Numbered from the stretch's first letter, positions 1-13,052 are shown. The stretch: 64,000 bases of DNA from Sipunculus nudus (GCA_026874595.1 CM049306.1:25969519-26033518); one strand, 5' to 3'. Numbers and translations are program-made. The notes: generated from the sequence alone by a model not told the origin.

Positions 1-1409
1 TGCAACCATGTTTGCACAGTGTCCATTTGTTCATCTGCCTGGGGTTAAAATCACTCATATCTCTGCAGTGGTTTGACTAATCCACCTAAAAATCGGCATG
101 CGTATACATCCTAGATAGCTTTCTCGATTTTATGACAGGTGGCGCCACCTACATTCACGTTAACGCTCCACACATAAACCCATATATCTCTGGAACCGGT
201 TGACCGATCCGGAAAAAAATTTTACACAAATGTAGCCCTGGGATAGCTTTATAACATACACAACAAAAGGCAGCGCCACCTGCATCCATGTTTGCACAGT
301 GTCCATCTGTTCATCTGCCTGGGGTTAAAATCACTCATATCTCTGCAGTGGTTTGACTAATTCACCTAAAAATCGGCATGCGTATACATCCTAGATAGCT
401 TTCTTGATTTTATGACAGGTGGCGCCACCTACATTCACGTTAACGCTCCACACATAAACCCATATATCTCTGGAACCGGTTGACCGATCCGGAAAAAAAT
501 TTTACACAAATGTAGCCCTGGGATAGCTTTATAACATACACAACAAAAGGCAGCGCCACCTTCATCCATGTTTGCACAGTGTCCATCTGTTCATCTGCCT
601 GGGGTTAAAATCACTCATATCTCTGCAGTGGTTTGACTAATTCACCTAAAATTCGGCATGCATATACATCCTAGATAGCTTTCTCGATTTTATGACAGGT
701 GGCGCCACCTACATTCACGTTAACGCTGCAGACATCCAAGCTCATATCTCGGGAACCGTTTGACCAATCAGGAAAAAAAATTACACAAATGTAGCCCTTG
801 GATAGCTTTATAACATTCACAAAAATGGTGGCGTCACCTGCAGCCATTTTTACACAGCGTCCATCTGTTTGTCTGCCTTTGGTTAAAATCACTCATATCC
901 CTGCAGTGGTTTGACCAAATTCCCTGAAATTCAGCATGCTTATACATCCCGCATAGCTTTCTTGATTTTATGACAGGTGGTGCCACCTACATTCACATTC
1001 ATGCTGTAGACATCCATGCTTATATCTCCCGACTCATTCAACCAATCAGGAAAATTTTTTTACACAAATGAAGCCCTTGGATAGCTTTAAAACATACACA
1101 AAAATGGTGGCGCAACCTGCAGCCATTTTTGCACAGCGTCCATCTGTTTGTCTGCTGTGGGATAAAATCACTCATATCTCTACAGTGGTTTGACTTTTCC
1201 ACATCAAATTTTGCTTGTGTATATATCTTGGATAGTTTCAAATAACAGGTGGCGCCACCTACAATCATGTTTATGTGGCAGAGATCCGTTCTAATATTTA
1301 ACACATGTAACTCTATATCCCCTTGCCACTCAATCCATGCCTTACTTCACCCGTCCTTCTCTGATTTTGGCGGATACACGTAGTCGCTTGTTGACTACCC
1401 GTATTCTAG
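1..1409 (+). mobile_element. Family A Helitron-like element with tandem GGCGCC repeats, 5' end outside the window
   Basis: Five dimeric units of about 280 bp, each made of two different half-units that carry GGTGGCGCCACC or a variant. Palindrome starts at about 137, 268, 417, 547, 697, 828, 973, 1107 and 1247 give alternating spacings of about 131 and 149. The 3' end has the subterminal GGCGGATAC, a hairpin GTAGTC...GACTAC (1380-1398) and CTAG (1406-1409) followed by T, the layout of a Helitron/HINE 3' terminus. No transposase is seen. Confidence 0.75.
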
Positions 1410-1439
1410 TTTAAATTATTTTTTTTTTAATTTAATTTT

Positions 1440-1776
1440 TTTTTTCAAATGTTAGATATTTTGGAATGCAGTTTATTGATTTGGGGTCATGACCGTGACT
1501 ATGAGAGTGACCTTGACCTTGAATATTCCCATATTTGGTGAAAAACATAAAATCATGAATATCTTAAAAAGGGCCACTTGACAGCACTGTGAGCATTATA
1601 AGTCAAAAACCCTTTGATCAATTGTCCTTCCCAATCCAAAATATTCCTATATTTTGTACAAATGTTTCTCACATTCATTGCTAAAATACAAATACATCAC
1701 ATTATATCAACAAAATACCACAAAACCTCATTTGTCTGGTGATACTATGGCACCAGCGGTGCCAAGAAATGTCTAG
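1440..1776 (+). mobile_element. Family C element, 3' fragment
   Basis: Carries the family C phrase ggtcatgacc...gagagtgaccttgacc and the 3' hairpin GGCACC-AGC-GGTGCC, then aagaaatgt and CTAG at 1773-1776. The 5' part is missing and family A sequence sits directly before it, suggesting insertion of A into C or a deletion. Confidence 0.7.
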
Positions 1777-3563
1777 TTTTATCATACTTAAATTTTGAGG
1801 CCCGGAACCCCCAACACCACTCCACCATACCCCACCCACGTCTGTTCCTGAAATTGGAACCTTGAATTAGGTTTTGTCATTTATCCCCCAGGGTTGATCT
1901 CGCCTTTTAATAAAGCGCGAAATGTGTTTTTCTCTTTTACTGGCCACGCACGTAGGTGAAAGCCTCGTTCAAATGTAAGGTTAAATGTAACAAGCGTTAT
2001 TCATATGAACAATAGTACTGTTTGAGGCTGAGAGACCAAGATGCACGCATTCCGGTCATTGCCGAAAGCAGTCGGGCTGTGCTCGGTCTAACCTCTGTGC
2101 AAGTCATTAAAAACGGAAAAATCACTCAAAATTATATGTACATTAAAAATTATTTATTCTCCAGTCACTGCGGGGATAATAACCTTTAAAATGATATATG
2201 GCACAGTATTGTACACAACGTGGTTTTAGAGAACATTGCGAACAGACATGAACCAAATTCCATTTATAAGTATTAGATATACATGTAAGCTTGATATCCA
2301 TTTGGCAAGTTCCTCCAGGTTCAGGTTTCACTTTTTCAGCAGCCACTGTATCTTGTGCTATATTACTCTTCTGGCTAGTGGTCAATTTCTCATCAGGATG
2401 ATTCATCTTTATCTTTTAAGCCACCAAAAATTTTCATATAGTCACAAGGCAGGCAACAGGGTGACATTTGCTGTCAACAACTTATGGGAAACTAGAGTCC
2501 AGTTGAGGAGGATGCCTGAATGACTTTGATCCAATGGAGGTTTCCCCTCAGGCTGTAATGAATGGCTGGATATGAAATGGTCACCCACTTTTGCTGCTTG
2601 TGCACACTTGCCTAACCAGTGGTGAACAGGACGAACCACACCACTAACCCACAATCAGAGAAACCAACTGGGGCAAGACAGCTTTTAAGCATTTTATTGC
2701 TTGCTTGTCAGAGGGAACCCTCATAAATTATAGACAGCTGATTTCAATATATATATACACCTTAAGTCATTTTATGCAATAAATGACCGGATTATGTATA
2801 TCTCTCTCAGATGTAAAAAAAAATTGTGAATCTGTAATTATATGACTGATCATTATATGGTACCATTGATTGTTGAGTTAAACTAAACATGCATGAACTG
2901 CAGTTGTTTAGCTTTTTTATAGTGAAATCTACAAAATAGGTGATGTTTTAAAATGTCACTCTAAAGAAGAGAATTAATTTGAAGTCTCAGACTTACTAAA
3001 TAATTAAGATTATGGCATCACTTTCAGTAGAGATCTGTGACAAGAAATGTTTGTTTTATGTATAACTATAAAGTAACATAACAATTCAGTCAACTAGAAA
3101 AATCTTTCTTGTTAGAACTTGATTATTTTACAGTGGAAAGCTAAATTTAATATGGAATGTCTACTTCACCGATAGTGTACACCCAAACATAACAATTCAG
3201 TCAACTAGAAAAAACTTTCTTGTTAGAACTTAATTATTTTATAGTGGAAAGCTAAATTTAATATGGAATGTCTACTTCACCGACAGTGTACACCCAAACT
3301 TTGGATAAAACTGGATAAAACCTGTTTTATCCAATCCAGATTAATCTGGATGAATCCAGTGGATTAAACTGGCTGCAGATAAAACTGCCAACCCTGCAAT
3401 AATGCTCTCTTGACAGTTTCAAATTAATTATCTTTTGAATAAATTGTTATAAGGTTGCAAATTTAAAAAAAAAAAGAAATCACATTTTTATCACAGGTTG
3501 CGCTTCGTCCCTAAATAATTATACAGAAAACATTGGTCTCATATTGTGGTTTCCTAAGCTTTT
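1777..3563. other. Intronic sequence, mostly unassigned, with a duplicated block
   Basis: No exon was recognised. The stretch from about 2289 to 3060 has a diverged second copy at about 6745-7460 (shared phrases include ttactcttctggct, gaggatgcctgaatgactttg and tgcaataaatgac). Short open frames here do not resemble known proteins. Confidence 0.6.
3076..3297. repeat. 111-bp tandem duplication
   Basis: Two adjacent copies begin acataacaattcagtcaact at 3076 and 3187 and differ at only a few positions. The array is followed by a cluster of GGATAAAACTGG-type words on both strands (3300-3375), which can fold on itself. A similar cluster is at about 6545-6650. Confidence 0.85.
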
Positions 3564-5463
3564 TAGCTCAGCTGACTATAAGTCATCTGAGCTAAAGTCG
3601 TGGTCCATTGTCCGTCGTCCGTCCATCTATCCGTCCGTAGATGTGGCACGTTTTCAAACCGTAAGACTTAGGAATCCAAAATTCAGCATAATGTTAGATG
3701 TCCCCAAGATCTCCGACCAAGCTGAAAACTGGGTCTTTGCGACTTTGTTCCTTTGAGAAATTAAGGAAAAACCTCAAATTTTTATTAAAAACCTATTTTC
3801 ACTCTTCAGGACTGCCTAATATCAAAACCACTCATCTGTTTTTCCTCATATTTACCATAAATATTCTTCTATATAGTTCCTATGTACATGCCAGAAATTA
3901 AGTCTGTTAAGTATAAATTCTTTAAGTTATGGGCCCGAACATAATAGACTTTGTAAAAAATCAGGAAAAATATTTACTCACTTAACATGAAAAATTTTGA
4001 AACTAGAGTCTATTTTCCCAAGTATATAACTATGTTTAATTAAGATTTAATTGTTTACCCAAAATTAGTTCTGAATTTTGTAAATTTTTTAAGTTATTAG
4101 CATAAAAATAAAATCAATACCTTAAATTTAGCCCAACTTTGACCATGGCATGTTTTTCTCCTGTATGTACCATTGATTTAATTTTCACAGCATGTAAACA
4201 TAAATATTTAATTTGTTTAAATCTGAAATTTGAAAATAAAAGCTTGAAAATTAAGCTAGTTATTGATTTTTTTTCTTGAGGCTCTACTCTAGTCATTTGC
4301 TTTGATAACAGATTACAGATGCAGGGTCCCACTCCAGGTCACTGGAAGTCACTATGCCAAGGTTTCTGATTTGTTACAGTCACTGGGGGAGACCCCCTGC
4401 TGTGACAGGTGTACAGTTATTCTAATATCACCACCCAAATCCCCCCCCCCCCCCCCCCCCCCCGGCAAACCCAACCCACTAAGTGTAATGCAGTAATTTT
4501 TATTGTTTTCAATGTATTTCCGTAATTGTAACGCTGTTTCCACTCCAATATACAAAAACTTTCCTTAAAAAAGTAATTCAAGTGTAATCCAGAAGATGCC
4601 ATGTTGTGTTAATGTAGCATTTTTAAAGAAATTAATTTTCTTTTAAATGATTTTAACAGATATAATTGAACCCATCAGTATGCTTAAATTTATAAAATAT
4701 GAAGCACATTATGGATAAATAAAGACACAATTAAAAATTGTGAAATCTAAATCAAGTATTATTTTTAGATATTTATTGTTTTGCAGATTTAAAAGATATA
4801 TTTTTGTGGTAAAAAATAAATAAACATTTGTATGCATGATGTGGTGTTATATGACAAGACTTGAGATTTATGATGATGCAATTGAGAATTATGAATCAAC
4901 TTTTATATTCAGATGTATCTGTTTTATTGGAAATGTATAGAAATATATACTTTAATTAAAAAAAAATTGATGTGATAAACAAATTAGGATTTAATACAAA
5001 CATTTGTTCATTATTTTCCTGCCACAGCAGAATTTGAGATCAGGCTTTGTTTGCCCTGTTTTATGTTGTTAATTAGTTGTATTTCATCTGTATACATTTC
5101 ATTAAAAAATACATACATATTTAATAATATATATTATACAAAAAAATAGATTCAATTGAACAAATTTGTGAACTACTGAAATGTCAACAGTTAATCGAAA
5201 AGCCAACTAATGATCATGGTAATAGTACAGATCATTTGTTCACAAACTGCTCACATGCTTTAGTTTCAACATTAGGAAACACATGGTCAGGTCACAGAAT
5301 ATTATTTGCAACAATTTCTTGCTCATCAATACAAACCAATCATATAAACCAACCATGGCCTTTATTACCTCTTCCTCTTACACTTGATCTCCATTTGATA
5401 TTTTTTTAGATTATAACCTTCAAGGTCAACTTCAGCTGAGCACAGTGACCCATAGGTCCCTTG
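3564..5463 (+). mobile_element. Family D non-autonomous element, apparently full length
   Basis: The 5' end is an imperfect hairpin, TAGCTCAGCTGAC...GTCATCTGAGCTA, followed by a GTCCGTC-rich segment. The 3' end has CAGCTGAGC, the complement of the 5' arm, then gtgacccataggtc and CCTTG before TTT. The same ends occur at 41337-44706 and 44709-47283. No protein is encoded. A run of about 23 C lies at 4441-4463. Confidence 0.7.
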
Positions 5464-7858
5464 TTTGTCTTTGTGAAAATTCATGTTATTAGTGAAACAA
5501 ATTATTGAATGGACAGAAAATCACTTATGATTTTCAGACTTGTATATAAACAAATATACACTCTTTAAGTTTCTTTGTTATTACATGGTTTCTTATTACC
5601 ATCAAGCCTATTTTTTATTCTAGACAAGCTTAGAATTAGAACGAAATAATAGAATAAAATAATAACAATAAAAACCACAATTGTGCTGCTGAATTAGCCA
5701 TGTACAGTACATAGATTGGGCATTTATGTTAATTGGGTTCCCAAAAAATGATTAAATGAGTGCTGCAGGAAGTGACATCTAGTGTTGATGTTTGTAAGCA
5801 AGTACTAACTGTTAAGGCCTGACATCTAGTGTTGATGTATTACACTAAAAAAGACCTCTCAGACGTTGAAAAAGGCAAGAAAAATCAAAAGCTGTTTGAA
5901 CAGATGATTTTTCTTGTTATAATGTCTGCTTGATGTTTCTCTTTGATGCATCTAGCCCTGTTTTGGAGAAAGTGTGTCCAATATCACTGATCATCATTAT
6001 GCATGACAAATAAAGGCTTTCAACTATTATATTAAACTTGTTACCCGCAATGAAGGCAAAACAAAGCTTTCAGGTTTTTGTGTAGAAGTGTGCACTATTC
6101 ACTAAAATCGGATATGTACTTTTGGGTATATACCTGTTAAGGTAAGAAGAGACTTTGGGTAGATAAGATGTGGAATCTTCATGGACAATGAAAATTCTCA
6201 TTCATCCTGAGATCGTGTTAGCCTTTATGATATTCTCATGAAAAAAAACCCACTGATAACGTGAACTTTATAATAAGCTAGAAAAATCCAGGTGAAGGTG
6301 ACCTGTACAGCATTGAAAACCTAAATAAATTCCAGTTTCATAGATAATTGAATATTTAGTTGAACCAATTATTGTTTGATCATCAATTTGTTTGCAAGAA
6401 TGTATGATTGATTATGATTTATAATAACAGACTCCCCACTAGTGATGAGATAACACCAGTTAATTTTTTCACCACATTGACCAACCAGGAATTCAATGGA
6501 TTTTCCTGAAAATAGTGAAATTCATTACAAGTATTTAGCCAGGGTTGGGTTTTATCCAGATAAAACTTGTTTAATCCAGGACAATGGATAAAACTGGGTT
6601 TTATCCAGTTTTATCCAGATTACATTGAATTAAACTGGATCAAACTAAGAATCACCTAGTAAAATTTAATAAAATTAACATTAACCATAATCTGGATAAA
6701 TAAGTTCTGAAGGTTAACAATATATGTGAAATTTTTTTTTACCAAATGGCAGTTTCTTCCAGGTTCATGTTTCACTGTTGTCAGCAACTACGATAGCTAA
6801 TGCTCAACACGCACCAGAATGAGGAGCTGTCCCATTGTCTTCTATGTTACTCTTCTGGCTGGTAGTCAATTTCTCACTAGGATCTGTCATCTTTATAGCA
6901 TCATCCATAGCCAACAAATATTACTCAAAGTCACAGGGCAGGCTTACAGGGTGGTGGAGGAGGATGCCTGAATGACTTTGATCCAATGGAGGTTTCTCCT
7001 CTTAGGCTGTCATGACTGGATGGTTGTCAAATGGTAGCCTTCTGTTGCTGCTGGTGTAAACACGCTTTACCAGTGACAGTATAGTCAAGGAATCACACTA
7101 CTACTCCACATTCAGAGAAACCAACATGGGCAAGATAGCTTTTCAGTATGTTATCATTTTCCTTTTGAAAGGTCACCCCCAAAAAATTATTGACATATTG
7201 ACTAATGTTACTGTATATCTTAAGTCATTTATGCAATAAATGACTGGATTATGTACATCTCTTTCAGATGTAAGAAGAGATGTTTATCTGTGAACATATG
7301 ATAGTCTGTAGTACCACCAGATTGTGAACTGCTGTTGTTTAGCTTTTTCAAAGTGTAAATAAGGCGATAATGTTTTAATAATTCTCCAACTGACCTCTCT
7401 AAAGAAGAGAAATAATTTCAAGTTCCAAAATTATTATTAAAATCATGGCATGACTATCTGTGACAAAAACAATTTGCATTTTATGTATAAATATTTCAAT
7501 GAATTCAAAATTCCAATATTTTCAGTGAATGAGAATTCCCACACCCTGGTAGGAACTAGAATTTCTTTACCCCCTGGAAAAAAGAACAGGAATCAATACA
7601 TACTTGCTCTAAATTCTCATTTTGTCCAGGGAGAAATAAGAATTTCCCTGTGTCCTGTGGATCTGCACAGGTTGATATAAGACATGAATGCACAGAAAAA
7701 GTCATTACATGTCTCTGTATAATCTTCACAGGTTCTCATTCTTCCCTTGACATGGCTATGACTGTTTAGGTTGTAGAGATAGTTATGTACATACTTACAG
7801 AGAGAGGGTGATTCGGGTATTATTGTGTGTCTTTAAAGATAGGGTCCTCTTATGGATA
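5464..7858. other. Unassigned intron
   Basis: AT-rich sequence with no recognised exon. It contains the second copy of the block at about 2289-3060. An open frame at 7450-7680 has no recognisable similarity. Confidence 0.5.
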
Positions 7859-8319
7859 TACAGCAGGACCCGCCGTGAGGGGACACTGGGATGAGTGGAC
7901 ACCTTCAATGTAGGGACATTGAGCCAATGTCCCAACCCATTTCCCATTAAAATTGACCTGTCATGAGGGGACACCTGCTAAATGTGGAAAGGGACAGTCA
8001 TGTTTGGCATAAAATCCTGTCATGAACGGACACCTGAGTACGAGATATCAGTGGCTGCTAGTTATGCTGCCTGAGTTTACCAACTGAGCAGCTCTGCAGA
8101 ACTCTTCGTGCCCCCTAACGGCACATATCTAGATTCATTCATAGATCTCATGTAAATCGCTGAAATTCTGTATCACATGACTGACTGGACCAAAGTGCAT
8201 CAACCTCGGTTGACCCAAGTCTTTTTCCGTCATATAAACATGGCGGACGGGTAGTTTGTGCCAGCAAACTTTGGTCACTATTTTGATGCTGCAAAAATAA
8301 TCACAATAGTATTTGATAA

Positions 8320-9275
8320 CTAGAATACATGTAGTCGACAAGCGACTACGTGTATCCGCCAAAATCAGAGTGGGACGGGTGAAGTGAGGCATGGATTGAG
8401 TAACAAGGGGAAATAGAGTGAGGTGTGTTGCATATTAGTATGGATGTCTGCAGCCGAAATGTGTATGTAGGTTGTGCCACCTACCACAAAGTCCAGAAAG
8501 CTATCAAAGTTGTATACAAATGCAAAAAGTCACACCACTGCTGAGATATGAGTGATTTTTATCCCACGGCAGACAAATAGACGGACCCTGTGCAAAAATG
8601 GTTGCAGGTGGCGCCACCAGTTTTGTGTATGATAAAGAGCTATGTGAGATCTACACACATGCAAAATTTTGGCCCAATTGGCCAAATTGTTCCTGAGATA
8701 TGAGGTTGGATGTCTGCAGCGTAAATGTAGATGTAGGTGGCGCCACCTGTCATAAAATCAAGAAAGCTATCCAAGATATATAAACCTGCAAAATTTTAGG
8801 CAGATAAGTCAAACCAGTGCAAAGATATGAGTGATTTTATCCCACGGCAGACAAACAGACAGATGCTGTGCAAAAATGGTTGCAGGTGGCGCCACCAGTT
8901 TTGTGTATGATAAAGAGCTATGTGAGATCTATACACATGCAAAATTTTGGCCCAATCGGTCAAACGGTTCCCTAGATATAAGCCTGGATGTCTGGAGCGT
9001 AAACATAAATGTAGGTGGTGCCACCTGCCACAAAATCCAGAAAGCTATCCAAGATGTATAAATCTGCAAAATTTCAGGAAGATAAGTCAAACCAGTGCAG
9101 AGATATGAGTGATTTTATCCCACGGCAGACAAACAGTTCATATGTGACCCGAACATAATCCCGGGTTTGTAAAATTCCTGCCAGCAGTTGCGGAGAAGTT
9201 TCCCGGACACGTATGCCGCGGCAGGGTCCGGCTGAAAACATAGTATCCGCCAAACTCTGTTTTGGCGGATACAAT
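8320..9275 (-). mobile_element. Family A Helitron-like element, both ends present
   Basis: On the minus strand the 5' end is a hairpin, GTATCCGCC...GGCGGATAC (9243-9272). The 3' end is GGCGGATAC, the hairpin GTAGTCG...CGACTAC (8331-8349) and CTAG (8320-8323). Between them lie a few GGTGGCGCCACC half-units at 8606, 8735, 8884 and about 9014. This copy shows that the 5' hairpin arm reappears near the 3' end, a Helentron/HINE trait. Confidence 0.75.
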
Positions 9276-9349
9276 TATAATTCTAACAGTTGTAAAAGAT
9301 GTTAGAATGTTGATTAACAGGAACAATTTGGCCTGTGCAGTAATCCAAA

Positions 9350-9660
9350 TGTGATTGTGGGCGCACCTGCAGGTGACAGCAGGCAAACACCCCCAAAAGC
9401 TCCCGAATACCCTGGTGTTTATCGCCATATTGAATGTCAGCCTCATTTGATGCCCATTGTAAATCACAATTTCAGCAGACGAAATCATAGTACATAGTTC
9501 AAATTTGATTGCTAGTAGCAACAGCCAGCAACAGCTGCCAAAGGCCACCAAACGCTTCCGATCACCCCAGCGTTTCTGCCATATTGAATGTCCGGCTGAT
9601 GTGAAGCCTAGTTAGGGCTATTTCAATCTGACAAAATCATTGCTGAATCTGAGGCATCCG
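9350..9660. repeat. Diverged tandem repeat of about 153 bp
   Basis: Phrases gccatattgaatgtc at 9424 and 9577, with similar flanks (cagcaggcaaacacc/cagctgccaaaggcc), indicate two diverged copies. An open frame on the minus strand (9138-9551) lies across it and is not credible as a gene. Confidence 0.55.
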
Positions 9661-10270
9661 GTCCTAATTTTAATGTTGGGATAAAATTCTGATGTTGAAA
9701 ATGATTTTGTTCCAATATTGAGTTTGAGACATTTGGATTTGAATGATTTCCCTTGGACCGTACACAAGGGTCATTCAGAGACTAAGTCTTTTGACAGACA
9801 TAAATTTACTCTTCAGCGCTGTGGAAAGAAAGTTGCATAAATTATTAGTTCATCAAGATAATAAATATATGGAATATCTTAATGGCATCCTTAACTTTAT
9901 TCCAAATATTCTTTTATTCATATTTATTTATTTATTCAGAAACAATATGTAATTAAGAAATATTTAAAATATAATATTTTACTAAATAAAAATTTGTTTT
10001 AAATATCATTTTATTTTATATACTGAGAGGTATGCGATTCTCTTGTTTTAATTGTTGAATGAATTTCCATACAGTAATCATTATCCCCACCTGTTCCTTC
10101 CTCTCATGAAGGGACACCTGCAATATAGGGACACTTTGGCCATATCCCACAGGTGTCCCCTCACGACAGGTTCTGCTGTACTTATTTGATCAGACTCAGA
10201 GAGACAAAATGTAATTATGATTGAATTCATGTTTGAAATTTGTTGATGAAGTGTTTTGTTTGGATTTCAG

Positions 10271-10333
10271 GGATATTCTATCAGAATACCAAATGTGGAA
10301 AGAAAGCACCTTGATTTGTTTAGCCTGCGTCAG
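10271..10333 (+). CDS. KDM5: KDM5 exon e1: middle of ARID domain
   Basis: Encodes 21 residues, GYSIRIPNVERKHLDLFSLR then Q, matching the ARID stretch that reads LKIPVVERKILDLYALSK in vertebrate KDM5. ARID is the DNA-binding helical module near the N-terminus. The acceptor is tggatttcag and the donor is CAG|gtaagc; both phases are 0. The preceding exon (JmjN, PHD-proximal linker and start of ARID) is not found in the upstream 10 kb, which holds only repeats and unassigned sequence, so the upstream intron exceeds 10 kb. Confidence 0.9.
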
Positions 10334-10374
10334 GTAAGCCATTTAGCCACTTTTTTAGGACAGATGTTAAACTT

Positions 10375-10523
10375 TTAAGCTGTCAGGCTGATGGCTATTC
10401 CGTCAACCAAACCTCCCATCTGAATGTTCGTCCTGCATCTGTTCACTTTCACCTTGAGAGCGGGTTATCTCAAAAAATTTTCTTTTGGCTGAGGGCTTTT
10501 GTCAGCTTCTGCTGATATTCTAG
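10375..10523 (+). mobile_element. Family E miniature Helitron-like element
   Basis: The 5' part has aggctgatggctat, and the 3' part has GGCTGAGGGC, the hairpin TCAGC-TTCT-GCTGA, then tattCTAG and T. It is about 150 bp, a deletion derivative of the larger copy at 42972-43645, and sits 41 bp after exon e1. Confidence 0.6.
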
Positions 10524-11078
10524 TTACGTAATACTTCTACAAGAATCTGTTCCTGTGGGTTATATGTGAAATAATCTTCAGTTTTTGATGTATTCCTGTA
10601 GATTTGCTTAGTGGTAAAACTGAAGAGAAATGATTTTTGAGATTTTCACATATTATGGTTGTGTCACCCCAGTATGCAGGTACTCCTGTTTATTGGATAT
10701 CGGATAAATAATAAAGAAAAACCATATTTGTTTTATGATGTGTTGTGTAGTATGTTTGCTATCATATCTGAGATACTGATTCCTGGAATTGACACTTTCA
10801 GTACAAGCCTTTATAACAGATATGAGTACCAGCATTAACACATTCTTTTTTTTTCAAAGAAAGGTAAATTATGTGCAGGAGGTGAACAATAATGACTCAG
10901 GTTGACAGATATTTTGACAAAAGCTCATTAGTTTCAAGAACTTGTCTCGGATCATGATGAGAGAAAGAACAGAAACAAATGTGTAAAGATCAGTTGTAGT
11001 TATTTCTTGGGAATCAGGACTTTTCTGCCTATAAAGGCTTTGAAACACTTTGGTAAATTATGGGATGTTTATTTTTAG

Positions 11079-11258
11079 GTTGTACAGGATGAAGGCGGGT
11101 ACGAGGTTGTATGTAAAGAGCGCAAATGGACCCGTGTTGCTAGCCGATTAGGCTATCCACCGGGGAAAGGTGTCGGGTCAACCCTGCGTGGCCACTATGA
11201 AAAGATCCTGTATCCGTACGACGTGTTCAAGATCGGAGCTACAGTGGATCCCGCATCA
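11079..11258 (+). CDS. KDM5: KDM5 exon e2: C-terminal half of ARID domain
   Basis: Sixty codons in phase 0 cover the core ARID helices and loop. The segment EGGYEVVCKERKWTRVASRL aligns with [21 protein letters not shown] of vertebrate KDM5, followed by GYPPGKG and the HYEKILYPYDVF helix. This is the DNA-contacting half of the domain. The acceptor is gtttatttttag. Two donors are possible: the one used here, CATCA|gtaagc, and a second 30 nt downstream (exon end 11288, GCAT|gtaaga). Both keep phase 0, so the true end is uncertain by ten codons. Confidence 0.9.
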
Positions 11259-11288
11259 GTAAGCTTCCTGGAAGAAACCCCAATGCAT

Positions 11289-13052
11289 GTAAGACAAGAC
11301 CTCTGTTTGTGTCCTTGGTCAAATGATGTGCTATCTGATTTAAAGATTGGTTTTCATTCAGCAGATACCAAACCTTCAGAACATCTTACTTTAATTAAGA
11401 CCAATACTATTCTGTTCTAAACTTGCAGAACACAAAAGGATGCAGTTTTCACTTGGGTTGACTATATATGGAACTGTATCAAGTACTTATACCAAATAAT
11501 GCCATGCTCATTTAAATAATAAAATTCAGCCATTACTAACAGAAATTTGAAGGCCTTGATTTCATTAGTCAAAGTACCAGCAACTGCCAGTTTTGACAAA
11601 AATAAGTTAAATTGTCTGATTATATAAATTAAGTTTTAATCAAACCACTGGCCCAGAAAAATAGATTAGTCTTCATTAGTTTCTTGCTCTCTCTTTCTTT
11701 CTCTTTCTCTCTCTCTCTCTCTTACAAGTAATTTAGAGAAAAATAAACAATTAAATAATACAACTGATCCTTTGAATAGTGATTGCAATACAAATGGAAA
11801 ATTACTTCCAGACAATGCCATTCATAAATTAGGTTGGTATTTCATTTTGTACCTGAAAGAGATTTAAATAATTTGACTTGTATCTTCTTTAACCGGTTAT
11901 CTTAATTAAATTTCAGTATAAATAGTTTAAGCAAGCTATAGATCCAAGATCTGTTGCAGTCCAAGTTTTGGCACCATACATATTTATATGTATAGAAGTC
12001 TTTTGAGTTTTATTAGGTTTCTGTTTAATACTTTTTAGGTAATCCTGTTTAGTGTATGGAAGTTAGAATAACAGATCCATGACATTTGTCATTCCTTGTT
12101 TGAATCAGTTTCAGCTGTGTATAGAGAAGTGTTAATTAATGTACACATGACTATTTTAATTCTGAGGAAAGGTTGTGTGCTGAAAGCATTTACTACCAGA
12201 AAACAAAATCATGGTGTTCTTTTGCATCAGTTTATACGCACAAAACACCAAATCACAGGTTGTCTTCTGTATGTATCATCTGCTAAGATGACAGAGCTCA
12301 TGGAAACGTCTGTGATTCAACAAGAGAGAGGCATGTAATACAACTTTTTCTTATCTAAACAGTTCATGTACTGTCAAGTTCCTGCAGCTTCACTCCCACC
12401 TCTGTTGAGCATATCTGTCAGTTCTGCATGGCTTAATTGCATGGAGAGATGCAGCCTCTGTTGATGTCATGTTTCATTAATCATGTATCTGGCCTGAATC
12501 CCTATGTATCCATGCACATAAGTTGCTGAATAAGAAATTTCAGTTAATGCTCAAATTTATGATACATGAATGTGGCTTAATTTTTTCATGTACCTGTTAT
12601 GATAGAGATGTGGAAAAATTTTCAGATTTGCAGCTGTAAATTATTTGCAGTATTTTCTGCATTTGTGTATATGGTTGTACAGTCAAGTGCTTCTTTTGTC
12701 TCCTACACAGTATGTGTTCAAGTCTACCTTTACATGTTCACTATGCAGTTGTTTTGAATACAATTGAATCAGTTAAAGGTTTTATTGGATTTTATTTTTT
12801 TTAACTGTGCAACGTCATATAGTAACTCTATCTGAAAAGAAATACCATGCTTAACCGAGTAATGTTTTATTTGGACTGATACAATTATGCACTGTCTGCA
12901 CTTGTATCCACTGTATGTACCTAGTATAAATTCCAGATCATGTAACACAGCAACAAGTGTCTTATTGGCCCCTTCATTATAATAAAGGTGCCAGCAGCCC
13001 ACAAGAATCAAAGCTGATTACTTAGAGTAAACCTCTTTTTTTTTAACTGTAG
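11289..13052. other. Intron between e2 and e3, unassigned
   Basis: No repeat family was recognised apart from a CT-rich microsatellite at about 11686-11722. Several open frames exist, but none resembles a protein. Confidence 0.5.

Larger units (their letters stand above)
7859..10180. mobile_element. TIR element flanked by TA, family P, with a nested family A element
   Basis: The left terminus TACAGCAGGACCCGCCGTGA and the right terminus (reverse complement TACAGCAGAACCTGTCGTGA) match over about 28 bp, then continue GGGGACAC. The TA at each end fits a TA target duplication. No transposase frame is seen. Family A sequence occupies 8320-9275, so P is older than that insertion or carried it. Confidence 0.65.
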
